NCBI GenBank assembly: GCA_026707585.1
Contig: JAPOWQ010000023.1
Location: forward strand, 1-64,000
DNA: 64,000 bases
Source: Chloroflexota bacterium
GTDB lineage: Bacteria > Chloroflexota > UBA11872
Direction: 5' to 3'
Below are positions 41,586-50,427 of this stretch, piece after piece. A program made the position numbers and the translations under genes. The stretch's first letter is position 1, and every line of letters begins with the position of its first letter. Below the pieces are notes generated by a model. That model was not told the DNA's origin and made no database searches. It worked only from the letters and a program-made list of their open reading frames with translations.

Positions 41586-41966
41586 GTGAATCCACGTGGT
41601 ATCGACTTCTTCGTCTACAGCGTCAGCGACATCGACAAGAGCGCGAACTTCTACCGGCACGCGTTGGGCTTGACGCTCACGTCGTGGGAAGGACCAGGCT
41701 GGGTCGAGTTCGCGGTCGGCGAAACCCCAACGGTCCTCGCGCTGCGCCTCGATCCGGAAGGCGGGAAGGCGAATGCTCCTGTCCAGAGCGGGGCCATCGC
41801 TATCGCCGTCGACGACGTCGGCCAAGCCGTTGACGAACTGCGTCAACAGGGTGTGGAGATTGCTCTTGAGCCTGGCGAACAGGCGTCGTGCCACGCCGCC
41901 GGCATATCCGACCCCGACGGCAACCTGATCCTCCTCCACCGCCGCAAGGACGGGACGTCAGGCTAG
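41586..41966 (+). CDS. VOC superfamily (glyoxalase/bleomycin-resistance-like) protein
   Basis: A 126-residue single-unit protein of the vicinal oxygen chelate fold with paired beta-alpha-beta-beta-beta modules: FFVYSVSDIDKSANFYRHALGL, WVEFAVGE, IAIAVDDVGQAVDELRQQGVEI and the C-terminal ISDPDGNLILLHRR, whose Asp-Pro-Asp-Gly is the common signature. Members include glyoxalase I, dioxygenases and drug-binding proteins; which applies is unknown. GTG 41586 follows GGGGGAGGACC, a strong ribosome-binding site. Confidence 0.85.
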   Translation: MNPRGIDFFVYSVSDIDKSANFYRHALGLTLTSWEGPGWVEFAVGETPTVLALRLDPEGGKANAPVQSGAIAIAVDDVGQAVDELRQQGVEIALEPGEQASCHAAGISDPDGNLILLHRRKDGTSG

Positions 41967-42016
41967 AACCGGGGCCCTGGACTGACCGCGGAGCACCCGC
42001 GCCAACCCGGCTCGAC

Positions 42017-42022
42017 TACCAT
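42017..42022 (+). promoter_or_regulatory. -10-like hexamer before Gfo/Idh gene
   Basis: TACCAT lies 33 bases before the ATG of the Gfo/Idh gene at 42056, with an AGGAG between them. The same TACCAT at 34 bases precedes the AI-2E transporter GTG (10361-10366). Confidence 0.35.
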
Positions 42023-42055
42023 ACGCGCACCGCCAGCCGCGCAGGAGACTTGGAC

Positions 42056-43084
42056 ATGGCCACGGTCGCACTGATTACCGAGGAGGGCGCTGCCCACCAG
42101 CAGCCGTACCGCGACGCGATTCGCGACCTCGACGTTATCGAGCAGGCGGAGCTGATGGACCCGGGCGGGGCGACCTTTGCCGATTCCGTTGCGACCGTCG
42201 GGGACAAGGCGGGCGGCACGCACACCACGGTGGAGTCGCTGCTGGCGGCCGGCAAGCCGGACATGGCCATCGTGACGATGATCGCGGCACACGCCCCCGA
42301 CGTGATCCGGCCGCTGCTGGAAGCGGGCGTGCACGTGATGGCCGAGAAGCCGGCCTGCGTGAACGTGGGGCAGTTCGAGGAGCTGGCGGCGCTGGCCGAC
42401 GCGAATGGCGCGCACCTGATGCTGGCGCTGGCCAACCGCAATAGCCCAAGCGTTGCAGACGCCCGGCGCATCATCCAGAGCGACGGTATCGGCGACTTAT
42501 ACGCGGTGCGCGCGGTGCAAGTGGACGACCAGACGCGGATTCAGCGGCGGCTGGACGATCCGGACTGGACGTTTCAGAAAAAGCTGGCCGGCGGCGGGCA
42601 CCTGAGCTGGCTGGGCATCCACCGGCTGGACATGTTGAGTTACCTGGTGGGTGAGGACATCGTTGAGGTGTCCGCCATGACGGCGGTGGCGGGCGGCGCG
42701 CCGATCGACGTGGAAGACCTGGGCATAGTCACCTTCAAGTTCGCCGGCGGCGCGCTGGGCGTGCTGTTCAGCGGCTACCTCATGGACCAAAAGGGACATA
42801 ACGGCTTCACCGTCTATGGCTCGGAGGGCTGGGTGCGCGCGCACGAGGGCGAGGCGGACGCGCTGGAGTGGCGTTCGATTTCGCCCGCCATGGCGGGGTC
42901 CAATGACCGACGCTTCGAGTACGACGGTCGGGGCGGCGGGTACACCCCGTGGGTGGACTGCACGGTCCGTGCGTGCCTGGGCGAGACCGACCCACCGATC
43001 ACGGCCGAGGACGGCGCGAAGGTGCTGCGGGTCGTGCACGCCGCCTATGCCTCGGCGGAGTCGGGGAGCCGGGTCACGCTGTAA
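42056..43084 (+). CDS. Gfo/Idh/MocA family oxidoreductase
   Basis: A 342-residue NAD(P)-dependent sugar or polyol dehydrogenase. The N-terminal Rossmann part is atypical (MATVALITEEGAAHQQPYRD, without the usual GxGxxG). The diagnostic middle is intact: GVHVMAEKPACVNVGQFEELAALAD (EKP with catalytic Lys) and the substrate domain with GGGHLSWLGIHRLDML (the conserved His of the GGG-x-x-x-D/H motif). AGGAG precedes ATG 42056. The lost glycine motif suggests altered cofactor binding. It ends 56 bases from a second, convergent Gfo/Idh gene, across a hairpin. Confidence 0.85.
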   Translation: MATVALITEEGAAHQQPYRDAIRDLDVIEQAELMDPGGATFADSVATVGDKAGGTHTTVESLLAAGKPDMAIVTMIAAHAPDVIRPLLEAGVHVMAEKPACVNVGQFEELAALADANGAHLMLALANRNSPSVADARRIIQSDGIGDLYAVRAVQVDDQTRIQRRLDDPDWTFQKKLAGGGHLSWLGIHRLDMLSYLVGEDIVEVSAMTAVAGGAPIDVEDLGIVTFKFAGGALGVLFSGYLMDQKGHNGFTVYGSEGWVRAHEGEADALEWRSISPAMAGSNDRRFEYDGRGGGYTPWVDCTVRACLGETDPPITAEDGAKVLRVVHAAYASAESGSRVTL

Positions 43085-43110
43085 CCGGGCCCCGACAAGC
43101 GGTTGGTTCC

Positions 43111-43136
43111 CACGGGCGATTCAAAGACCGCCCGTG
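43111..43136. terminator. Bidirectional terminator-like hairpin between convergent genes
   Basis: CACGGGCG (43111-43118) and CGCCCGTG (43129-43136) are perfect complements around a ten-base loop. It lies exactly between two convergent genes (stops at 43084 and 43140), a good place for a two-way terminator. No T-run follows. It resembles the palindromic repeat at 27765-27787. Confidence 0.45.
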
Positions 43137-43139
43137 CGA

Positions 43140-44267
43140 CTAGCTCTCGGTCTGCCAGACCCCTAGGGGGTTGGCGCGAGTCTGCATTGGGAACTGAACG
43201 CGAGCACCCGTGCGGTGGCCTTCGAGGATGGCCATGACCATTTCGAGAGCGGCGGTGGCCTGGCGGGCGCTGGAGACCGGTTCGCCGCCGTTCTCGATGC
43301 AGTCGATGATGTCGGCGGCGGCATGGCGGTTGAGGGCATCCAGCAGCTGGGCGTCACTGGCCGGCCTGCCGTCCGGGTAGGTCAGGTCCGGTACTTCGAC
43401 GGGTTCCCAGGAAAGGTTCGAGTCCCCCGGAAGGTTCGCGGGCGCGGGATAGCGAAGGATGGTGCGGCCCGCATCTCGCACGGAGATACCGCCCTCCGTG
43501 CCCCAGAGTTCGTAGCCGAACCACGGGGACGGACCGCCAGATGGGCGCGTGTAGGAGTCGAAGCGGGCGATGGCGCCGGATTCGAAAGTGAAATAGCCGG
43601 TGAGCGCGTCGCCGGCCATCTGGCCGAGGCCCTCGGGGCCGTCGAAGACGTCGTCGACCGTGACGTCGCGTCCTTTGACCTGCATGTGGCCGGTGGCCCA
43701 GGCCACGTCGCCAGCGATGAAGCGGAGGGCGTCCAGCACGTGGGTGCCGAGGACGCGGAGGTCGTGGGTTCCGCCGCGCTGGTCGCACTTGCCGACGGCG
43801 TGCATGTAGCGGAGGGTCCCGATGGCGCCCTCGCGGACAAGCTCGGCCACGCGGTGCGTTCCCGGGCGGTAGCGGTTCTGGTGGGCGACGGCGATCTTGG
43901 TTCCGGCGGCGTCGGCCGCCGCCAGGACGGCGTCGGCTTCGTCGAGGCTGGCGGTGATGGGCTTCTCGATGTAGATGCCCCTGGCGCCGGACTCGATGAC
44001 GTCGAGGAGCCAGCGCCCGTGGTGCTTGAAGTGGTGCGGGCATATCGAGACCAGGTCGGGAGACTCGGCAGCGAGCATGTCGCGGTAGTCGTTGTACTGC
44101 TTGGGGTTCCCAATCTCGGCCGCGCGCTCGGCGCGGGGTTCGGGCACGGGGTCGGCCAGGGCCGTCAGCTCGACGTTGGGCAGTTCGTAGAACGCCTGGT
44201 GAATGGCGTGACCGTAGGCGCGTTCGAGCGTGGAATCGGCAATGGCAGCGGCGCGGTAGGTCGGCAT
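43140..44267 (-). CDS. Gfo/Idh/MocA family oxidoreductase
   Basis: A 375-residue NAD(P)-dependent dehydrogenase, different in sequence from the convergent neighbour. It has RAAAIADSTLERAYGHAIHQAF at the nucleotide-binding start, the catalytic GIYIEKPITASLDEADAVL (EKP) and IAVAHQNRYRPG. The substrate domain carries GGTHDLRVLGTHVLDALRF, whose second His is the likely proton relay. The C-terminus lists ALNRHAAADIIDCIENGGEP, typical of family members that act on sugars or inositols. ATG 44267 follows GGAG. The DUF362 gene diverges 130 bases upstream. Confidence 0.88.
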   Translation of the reverse strand: MPTYRAAAIADSTLERAYGHAIHQAFYELPNVELTALADPVPEPRAERAAEIGNPKQYNDYRDMLAAESPDLVSICPHHFKHHGRWLLDVIESGARGIYIEKPITASLDEADAVLAAADAAGTKIAVAHQNRYRPGTHRVAELVREGAIGTLRYMHAVGKCDQRGGTHDLRVLGTHVLDALRFIAGDVAWATGHMQVKGRDVTVDDVFDGPEGLGQMAGDALTGYFTFESGAIARFDSYTRPSGGPSPWFGYELWGTEGGISVRDAGRTILRYPAPANLPGDSNLSWEPVEVPDLTYPDGRPASDAQLLDALNRHAAADIIDCIENGGEPVSSARQATAALEMVMAILEGHRTGARVQFPMQTRANPLGVWQTES

Positions 44268-44359
44268 GACGGACTCCGGCGGGAGAGACGGTTGATGCGC
44301 GCATGATGCCTGAGCGCGGGGTTGTGCGCGGCACGGCCGGCCGCCGCAGCCCAAGCGCG

Positions 44360-44365
44360 TAAGAT
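44360..44365 (+). promoter_or_regulatory. -10-like hexamer before DUF362 gene
   Basis: TAAGAT lies 32 bases before the ATG at 44398, with CAGGA between as ribosome-binding site. The distance matches the other TANNNT sites noted in this window. Confidence 0.35.
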
Positions 44366-44397
44366 CAGGGGCTCCCACTCACGCAGGATCTCCGCGC

Positions 44398-45537
44398 ATG
44401 GCTCGCGTCGCGCTTCTCCGGACGACCCCTGATACCGTGCTGGACGATGTGGCGCAGGCCCTGGACGAGGCTGGCTATCAGACTGCGCTGGACCCCAGCG
44501 CGGAGACCGCGCTGAAAATCAACATCTCGTGGCACCACTGGTACCCGGCCTGTTCCACGGCGCCGTGGCAGTTGGACGGCGTGATCCGGAAGCTGAAGGC
44601 CGACGGGTTCAAGCCCGAGTCGTTGTTCGGTGCCCACAACCGAACCGTGGTTGTGGACGCGCACGTGGGCGAGCGTCGCAACAAGCACCTGCCGGTCGTG
44701 ACGGCGCACGGTTTGCGCAACGTTCACCTGTACGAGGACAAGGCGTGGGTTCGGTATGAGCCGCGTGGGCGGTTGCGGACGCTGCATGACGTGTATCCGG
44801 ACGGCGTGCGGATTCCGCGGCGGCTAATCGGCGCGAACATCATCCATCTGCCGACGGTGAAGACGCACGTGTTCACGACCATTACCGGTGCGATGAAGAA
44901 CGCGTTTGGCGGGTTGCTGTTCGAGAAGCGGCACTACTGCCACGCGACCATTCACGAAACCCTGGTGGATCTGTTGATGATCCAGAAAGAGATTCACCCG
45001 GGCGTGTTCGCGGTCATGGACGGCACATTCGTGGGTGACGGGCCGGGGCCGCGCTGCATGCGAGTGCACGAGCGCAACCTGATGCTGGCCGGCGCCGACC
45101 AGGTGGCCGTTGACGCGACCAGCGCGCGCCTGATGGGGCTGGATCCGTTCGAGATTCCATTCCTGCGGATGGCGCACGAGGACGGCCTGGGCACGGCAGA
45201 CGCCCGTGAGATCGAGGTGGTGGGCGCCGATATCGACGAGGTGCGCTGGCAGGTGGCGGTCCGGCAGGACACCTTCGCCAGCCGCGGGCAGAAGCTGATC
45301 TATTGGGGACCGCTCAAGCGGCTGGAGAAGGTGCTGCTGCGAACGGTGATCGCCCCCTGGTCGTACGCGGCGTCGCGCCTATATCACGACGTGTACTGGT
45401 ACAACGCGATCGGGCGCGGGCGAGTTCGGCAGGCGCTCAGCGGGCCGTGGGGCCAGCTGTTTCAGCGGTATCCCTCGGCCGCCGGCCAGCCATTGCCGGT
45501 GCCGGTGGAGCCGCCAACGGCGGCCACTCGGTCGTAG
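44398..45537 (+). CDS. DUF362 domain-containing protein
   Basis: A 379-residue protein of the DUF362 family. Recognisable parts are ALKINISWHHWYP, NIIHLPTVKTHVFTTITGAMKNAFGGL (the most conserved DUF362 stretch), FAVMDGTFVGDGPGPR and DQVAVDATSARLMGLDPFEIPFLRMAHEDGLG. Many DUF362 proteins carry 4Fe-4S ferredoxin motifs; none is visible here. Function is unknown. It stands between a Gfo/Idh gene (divergent) and a nucleotide-sugar epimerase gene (convergent). Confidence 0.85.
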   Translation: MARVALLRTTPDTVLDDVAQALDEAGYQTALDPSAETALKINISWHHWYPACSTAPWQLDGVIRKLKADGFKPESLFGAHNRTVVVDAHVGERRNKHLPVVTAHGLRNVHLYEDKAWVRYEPRGRLRTLHDVYPDGVRIPRRLIGANIIHLPTVKTHVFTTITGAMKNAFGGLLFEKRHYCHATIHETLVDLLMIQKEIHPGVFAVMDGTFVGDGPGPRCMRVHERNLMLAGADQVAVDATSARLMGLDPFEIPFLRMAHEDGLGTADAREIEVVGADIDEVRWQVAVRQDTFASRGQKLIYWGPLKRLEKVLLRTVIAPWSYAASRLYHDVYWYNAIGRGRVRQALSGPWGQLFQRYPSAAGQPLPVPVEPPTAATRS

Positions 45538-45600
45538 CGGCACGGGTGGCTTCCGTCGGCTGACGAGTCGTCCGAGCGCTGTCTCTGACCGGAAAGTCGA

Positions 45601-46719
45601 TCAGTCGTCCTGCCCTACCTGGCGCACCACTCCGCCCGCTTCCATGCGGGAAAGGGCCCGGGCGGTCCAGTCGTCGCTCGCGGGTGCGTTGGCGATCCAG
45701 GCCAGGTAGTCGCGGATGATCTCCTGGAGCGTTCCGGTCGGTCGCCAGCCCAGCGCACGGATTCGAGCCGTGTTGGACCAGACGTGGCGGGTGTCGCCCA
45801 GGCGATAGCGTCCGCTCACGTCCGGATCGGCGTTCGAGCCCATGGCGGCGAGCACGGCATTCGCGTATTCGAGCACCGTCGTGACGGTGCCGCCGCCAAC
45901 GTTGAAGGCCTGTCCGACCGCATCGGGATGCGCAAGGACGAGCTCGACTGCGGAGACCGCATCGCGAATGTGGGTGTAGTCGCGTCGCTGGAGGCCGTCC
46001 TCATAGACGACCGGACGCCGACCATGCCGGATGTGACCCACGAAGGCCCGCAGCACACCGGAGTAGGCGTTGGCCGGGCTCTGGCGCGGCCCCTGGATGA
46101 TGCTGAATCTCAGGGCCGAGGTAGGGATGCCGTGTCGGGCGCCCAGGGTGAGCGCGTAGGACTCGCTGGCCAGCTTGGAGATGCCGTAGGCGTTGGTGGG
46201 CGCCGGATGTCGTTCAGACGATGCGGTCGGTTCCAGCGGTGCGCCGCAGGCAGGGCATGCCGGGTCCCAGGCGCCCCGCGCGAGCTGCGCCAACGACCGA
46301 GGCGGCGGATACTGTCGGCCGTGGTCGCCACAGCGGTAGGCGCCCTCGCCGTAGACGGCCTGCGAACTGGCCACCACGACCCGCTGAACCGGCTGCCGAC
46401 GCTCGACCAGCAACTCGAAGAGCAAGGCCGTGCCGGCGTCGTTGACGCGGGCGAAGCGGCTGAAATCGGTTTGGTAGTCCTGGTAGGCGGCCAGATGCAC
46501 AACGGCGTCAGCCCCGTCCAACGCCACCAGCCAGTCGTCGCGCTGGGTGACGTCGCCGCGAATGCGCCGGACGGCAGCCGAACCATCGGGCCAGGCCCGG
46601 TCCGGGTGGACGCGCGCTACCAGGCTGTCAAGGACGGCGACGGTGTCGCCGCGCCGCCGCAGCGCGTCGACGACGTGGGATCCGATGAATCCGGCCCCGC
46701 CCGTTACAAGGACGTGCAT
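45601..46719 (-). CDS. NAD-dependent nucleotide-sugar epimerase (dTDP-L-rhamnose 4-epimerase-like)
   Basis: A 372-residue extended short-chain dehydrogenase. It has the NAD motif VTGGAGFIGSHVV, the catalytic YGISK (in NAYGISKLASESY), SSQAVYGEG, and an insertion with CGDHG...CPACG that likely binds zinc. That insertion is the mark of the dTDP-L-rhamnose 4-epimerase-like subgroup. It would interconvert a nucleotide sugar for surface glycans. It is the last gene of a leftward set with a GHMP kinase and a SIS isomerase, 102 bases after the kinase. Confidence 0.85.
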   Translation of the reverse strand: MHVLVTGGAGFIGSHVVDALRRRGDTVAVLDSLVARVHPDRAWPDGSAAVRRIRGDVTQRDDWLVALDGADAVVHLAAYQDYQTDFSRFARVNDAGTALLFELLVERRQPVQRVVVASSQAVYGEGAYRCGDHGRQYPPPRSLAQLARGAWDPACPACGAPLEPTASSERHPAPTNAYGISKLASESYALTLGARHGIPTSALRFSIIQGPRQSPANAYSGVLRAFVGHIRHGRRPVVYEDGLQRRDYTHIRDAVSAVELVLAHPDAVGQAFNVGGGTVTTVLEYANAVLAAMGSNADPDVSGRYRLGDTRHVWSNTARIRALGWRPTGTLQEIIRDYLAWIANAPASDDWTARALSRMEAGGVVRQVGQDD

Positions 46720-46821
46720 CGTTGCAGTCGCTCATGACCGGGCGGCGTCGTCCTGCGCTGCACAGCGAAACCCAGGGATTGCGGACGATGTGTCACCTGA
46801 ACCACTCTCGGGATCCTGCGC

Positions 46822-47799
46822 CTAATGCTGGATGTTGAATACCACGCGGGCGCCGCCCGGATCGAAGGCGACCGGGAGTTCGCGCAACGGTGCCAGCGCC
46901 CGGCGCACGTCGTCCTGCCGGGATGGCGGGACGTAGAACACGAGAAACCCGCCGCCGCCCGCGCCAGCAATTTTCCCACCCAGGGCGCCGGCGGTGCGGG
47001 CCCGCGTGTACAACTCGTCGATGGCTGAGTCCGAGACGCCCTCGGCCAGCGCCTTCTTATGGCGCCAGGCGGTGTCGAGCAACTGGCCGAAGTCGTCCAA
47101 CCGGCCGCGGATAAGCAACTTGCGTGCCTCGTGGGCGCAGGCTTTCAGGCGGTCGAGGTCGGCTCGGGACTGCGCAATGCGCCGTTGTTGGTGGTCGAGG
47201 ATCGCCGCCGCCGATCGGGTTCGGCCCGTGAAAAACACCAGCAGGCGGTCCTGGAGCCGCCGCGTGGTCGCCGGGGCAGTCTGAACATGCTCCACGTCAA
47301 TCGCCTCGTGGGGATGAAAACTAATGGCACGCAGGCCGCCGAAGGCCGAAATGTACTGATCCTGCTTGCCAATCGGTCGGTCCAGGATTTCCAATTCAAT
47401 CCCGCAGGCCTGTTCCGCGAGGGTGCGGGCATCCACCAGTCGTCCGCGGTAGGCGTGCAGCGCATGCAGGAGACCCACGGTAACGGCGGCCGAGGAGCCG
47501 AGTCCGGTTCCGGTGCTGGGCACATCCGCCAGGGTTGTGATCTCGACGCCGCGGTCGACGCCGGTCATTCGCATGGCCTCGCGTACGAGATCATGTCGGA
47601 TGGCATCAACCGACTGGACGATTTCCTTGATCGAGTAGTTGATGTAGATGTCGTCGTCGAAGCGTTCCTTGACGATCACGTAGACGTACTTGTCGATCGC
47701 CGTGGTGAGTACCGCGCCGCCGGCGAGGCGGTAGTAATCGGGGAAGTCGGTGCCGCCGCCGAAGAAGCTCAGGCGCAGGGGCGTCTGGGTGACGATCAT
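46822..47799 (-). CDS. GHMP-family sugar kinase (heptose 7-phosphate kinase-like)
   Basis: A 325-residue GHMP kinase resembling HddA, which phosphorylates D-glycero-D-manno-heptose 7-phosphate on the way to GDP-heptose, and related fucose/galacto-type kinases. It has TPLRLSFFGGGTDFPDYY (HddA-like start), the ATP motif PSTGTGLGSSAAVTVGLLHAL, GKQDQYISAFGG with the catalytic Asp, and GGKIAGAGGGGFLVFY near the end. It sits between a SIS isomerase of the GmhA type and an epimerase, a pattern seen in heptose or related sugar-nucleotide pathways. The final nucleotide transferase is not in view. Confidence 0.88.
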   Translation of the reverse strand: MIVTQTPLRLSFFGGGTDFPDYYRLAGGAVLTTAIDKYVYVIVKERFDDDIYINYSIKEIVQSVDAIRHDLVREAMRMTGVDRGVEITTLADVPSTGTGLGSSAAVTVGLLHALHAYRGRLVDARTLAEQACGIELEILDRPIGKQDQYISAFGGLRAISFHPHEAIDVEHVQTAPATTRRLQDRLLVFFTGRTRSAAAILDHQQRRIAQSRADLDRLKACAHEARKLLIRGRLDDFGQLLDTAWRHKKALAEGVSDSAIDELYTRARTAGALGGKIAGAGGGGFLVFYVPPSRQDDVRRALAPLRELPVAFDPGGARVVFNIQH

Positions 47800-47855
47800 C
47801 GAGCACTATCGGAGGACGGGCGGAACGGCAGGCGCGAGCATTCCGGGGGCTGCCG

Positions 47856-48470
47856 TCATGGCCGGGCGGCCGCGAGGACGGTGGACATATGCACGGTGAC
47901 CGCGTGGCAGACGACGTGGTGCAAGTCCTCGGCAACCTGGACGGACTCGCTCTCGACCGGGACCACGATGTCGGCCTGCCGCGCCAGCGGGGATGCGGGC
48001 GGCGCCAGGGCCAGGCTTCGAACCCCGGCCTCCCCGGCGGTCGTGACGGCCGCGAGGAGATTGGACGACTCGCCGCTCGTGCTGATTGCGACAAGCAGGT
48101 CGTCGCGTCGGGCGAGGTTACGGAGTTGCTCGGCGAAGACGTGCTCATACGAGTAATCGTTAGCCCAGGCTGTCACCAACCCGGCGTTGTCGGTGAGCGC
48201 TACCGCGCGGATCCCCGGGGCTCCGGGAGCCCTCGGGATCGTGGTCTTGGATAAGTCGGTGGCGAAGTGCGACGCGGTGGCGGCGCTGCCGCCGTTGCCG
48301 GCAGTGAATACCGTGCGGTCGGCGCGCCAGGCTGCTTCTACCGCCCGGGCCAGGGGTTCAATCGCGGCGGCCGGGAGGTCGGAAACCTGCCGACCTAGCG
48401 CGCGCAGATGGGCGCTCATCACGTCGGACACGGCTGTCAGTTGGCCCGCATTCGTGGCTTCCGGCCCCAC
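47856..48470 (-). CDS. SIS-domain sugar-phosphate isomerase (GmhA-like)
   Basis: A sugar isomerase-fold protein resembling phosphoheptose isomerase GmhA, which makes D-glycero-D-manno-heptose 7-phosphate from sedoheptulose 7-phosphate. It shows TAGNGGSAATASHFATDLSK, the substrate loop ISTSGESSNLLAAV, ANDYSYEHVFAEQL and a C-terminal VAEDLHHVVCHAVTVHM, all GmhA-like. The start is uncertain. GTG 48470, one base after the hisI stop, gives 204 residues; GTG 48431 or ATG 48419 would be nearer the usual length. None has a clear ribosome-binding site, so coupling to hisI is likely. Confidence 0.85.
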   Translation of the reverse strand: MGPEATNAGQLTAVSDVMSAHLRALGRQVSDLPAAAIEPLARAVEAAWRADRTVFTAGNGGSAATASHFATDLSKTTIPRAPGAPGIRAVALTDNAGLVTAWANDYSYEHVFAEQLRNLARRDDLLVAISTSGESSNLLAAVTTAGEAGVRSLALAPPASPLARQADIVVPVESESVQVAEDLHHVVCHAVTVHMSTVLAAARP

Positions 48471-48471
48471 A

Positions 48472-48813
48472 TCAGCGGTTGAACGGGTTGTGGAAGCAGG
48501 AGCGAGCGCCGGTGTGACACGTGGGACCGGCGGGGTTGACCTTGACCAGCAGGGCGTCGCGATCGCAGTCGGCCACAAGATCAACCACGCGCAGATAGTT
48601 TCCGGAGGTGGAGCCTTTGTTCCAGAGTTCCTGACGGCTGCGGCTGTAGAACCAGACGGTGCCGGAGTCGAGGGTGCGGACCACGGCTTCTCGATTCATG
48701 TAGCCGAGCATCAGGATGTCGCCGGTGGCGTCGTCCTGACAGATGGCCGGAATGAGGCCGGCTGCGTCGTATTTCAGTTCGAGGGCGACGGGCGTATCGG
48801 TGGCGGCTTTCAT
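48472..48813 (-). CDS. hisI: Phosphoribosyl-AMP cyclohydrolase
   Basis: The third step of histidine synthesis, opening the purine ring of phosphoribosyl-AMP. The 113-residue stand-alone HisI has [40 protein letters not shown], the metal-binding [11 protein letters not shown] and [12 protein letters not shown] with the zinc Cys and His residues. It lacks the HisE pyrophosphohydrolase domain found in fused versions. It is separated from other his genes and leads into the SIS isomerase gene one base after its stop, an unusual pairing. Confidence 0.93.
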   Translation of the reverse strand: MKAATDTPVALELKYDAAGLIPAICQDDATGDILMLGYMNREAVVRTLDSGTVWFYSRSRQELWNKGSTSGNYLRVVDLVADCDRDALLVKVNPAGPTCHTGARSCFHNPFNR

Positions 48814-48958
48814 CCGTGGCGTTTCTCAGGGAGCGACCGTCAGGCGACCGCTGCGTGTGTCAGATCGGGCCGTGGAGTGAATCGCCATGATACGAACCGT
48901 CCGGGCGGTCCACCGCGAAGTTGATCAGCGAGTCGGTCCTGGGCGCGGGCGTCCGTCG

Positions 48959-50338
48959 TCAGACCAGCACGTTGCGAGGATTCTGTGCCACGCCGTTCAC
49001 CCGGTATTCGAAGTGCAGGTGCGGGCCCGTGGTCCAACCGGTGAGGCCGACATAGCCGATGGCCTGGCCCCGGCTAACGAATTGGCCAGGTGAGACCGGC
49101 GGCGGGGAGGTGTAGTCGTCCAGGTGGGCGTAAAGGGTCTCCTCGTTCTGGTTGTGGGCGATGACCACGATCATCCCGTACGAGGCCTGGCGGTTGCCGG
49201 GCACGACGTAGTCGGCGGCGAGCACGATGCCGTCGTTGGCGGCGACCACCGGCACCAGCATGTCGCCGGCAATGTCGATGCCGATGTGGGGGCACTGGCC
49301 GAAGGTGCAGCCGCCGAACTCGGTGGTGATGAGGCCCCACAGCGGCCAGGTATAGACACCGGCCACCGAGGTGCCCTGAGTCGCGGCGACCTGGCGGGCC
49401 AGTTCGCGCGCCTGTTCCTGCGCCTGTTGCAAGGCCCGGATGCGCTCCAGCTGGGCAAGTTCCCGCTGGCGAATGTCGCGCAACACCAGGATGCGGCTCC
49501 CGAGGACTGCAGCCTCCGCCTCGAAGGCAAGCCGGTTCTCGTCGATCGTGGCCTGTTCGCGCTGGATGCCAAAGATGAGGTTCTGCTGTTCCTGAGATCG
49601 GCGTTGGAGCTCCGACTCAATCGTGGCCGCTTCCTGGCGTAGCTCGTCCATCTGCTGGAGTCGGGCTGCCAGATCGGCCGTTCGCAGCTGAACGGTTTGG
49701 CGGCTGCGGCGCAGGGCATCGATCTCCTCAAGGTCCTGGGCCAGGGCGCGCTCAAGCGAGGTGGCTCGGTCAAGAGCTTCCGAGAATGACGAGGACGAGA
49801 GCACCGTCTCCAACGTGGATGTGCGCCCCGCCTTATAGAGCGACCGGACGCGGGCGCCCAGGTTGTCGGTCTCGCGAGCCAGGGCCCGGTTGAGATTGGC
49901 GATGGAGGCGTTGATGTCAAACACCTCGAGTTCAACCGTCTCGAGTTGCCGGTTGACATCGCGCAGGCGCTCGACCGCCGCAAAGCGCTGCCGGTCGATC
50001 ACGGCGAGTTGCTGCTGGAGCGCACCCTCACGCGCCTGGGCAGCCGCAAGCAGGACTTGCTCTTCCTGAGCCCGGCCTTCGAGCTCCGCCTGTTCGCGCT
50101 CCGCCGCCTCGATTTCTTCCTCGGTCACGGCGCGGGCGATCAACGGGGTGGCGCCGGCTACGGCGGCGCCGGCCAGGGCGGCGCGAAGAAAGCCACGACG
50201 CGATGCCAGGCGCAGGCCGGGGACATCGAAGAGCACGACGTCGCAGCGCCCGGCGCACTGGCAACCGGCGCCGTGTTGGTGCGCGGTAGCCGGGGGATTC
50301 CGGTTCGTTGCGCTCAGAGCGTCGGCTCCCTCGGACAT
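48959..50338 (-). CDS. Tat-exported M23 peptidase with coiled-coil (EnvC/LytM-like)
   Basis: A 459-residue cell-wall protein. An N-terminal tail carries His20, His22, Cys26, Cys28 and Cys32. It is followed by a twin-arginine signal, SRRGFLRA (46-53), and a hydrophobic stretch ending near residue 70 (TPLIARA). Residues 75-325 are a long coiled coil rich in Glu, Gln, Arg and Ala. The C-terminal 120 residues are an M23 (LytM) domain with HIGIDIAG (HxxxD) and HLHFEY (HxH), so the zinc endopeptidase site is intact. Proteins of this layout split septal peptidoglycan or activate amidases. ATG 50338 has no clear Shine-Dalgarno; a TACTGA abuts it. Confidence 0.85.
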   Translation of the reverse strand: MSEGADALSATNRNPPATAHQHGAGCQCAGRCDVVLFDVPGLRLASRRGFLRAALAGAAVAGATPLIARAVTEEEIEAAEREQAELEGRAQEEQVLLAAAQAREGALQQQLAVIDRQRFAAVERLRDVNRQLETVELEVFDINASIANLNRALARETDNLGARVRSLYKAGRTSTLETVLSSSSFSEALDRATSLERALAQDLEEIDALRRSRQTVQLRTADLAARLQQMDELRQEAATIESELQRRSQEQQNLIFGIQREQATIDENRLAFEAEAAVLGSRILVLRDIRQRELAQLERIRALQQAQEQARELARQVAATQGTSVAGVYTWPLWGLITTEFGGCTFGQCPHIGIDIAGDMLVPVVAANDGIVLAADYVVPGNRQASYGMIVVIAHNQNEETLYAHLDDYTSPPPVSPGQFVSRGQAIGYVGLTGWTTGPHLHFEYRVNGVAQNPRNVLV

Positions 50339-50427
50339 CGTCAGTACCGAACGAGTGTGCCACGGAAAACCCGGCCCCTTGCTCGTCTGGCGCAATTGCG
50401 TTCAGCCCGGATGGCCCCTCCCCGGGC

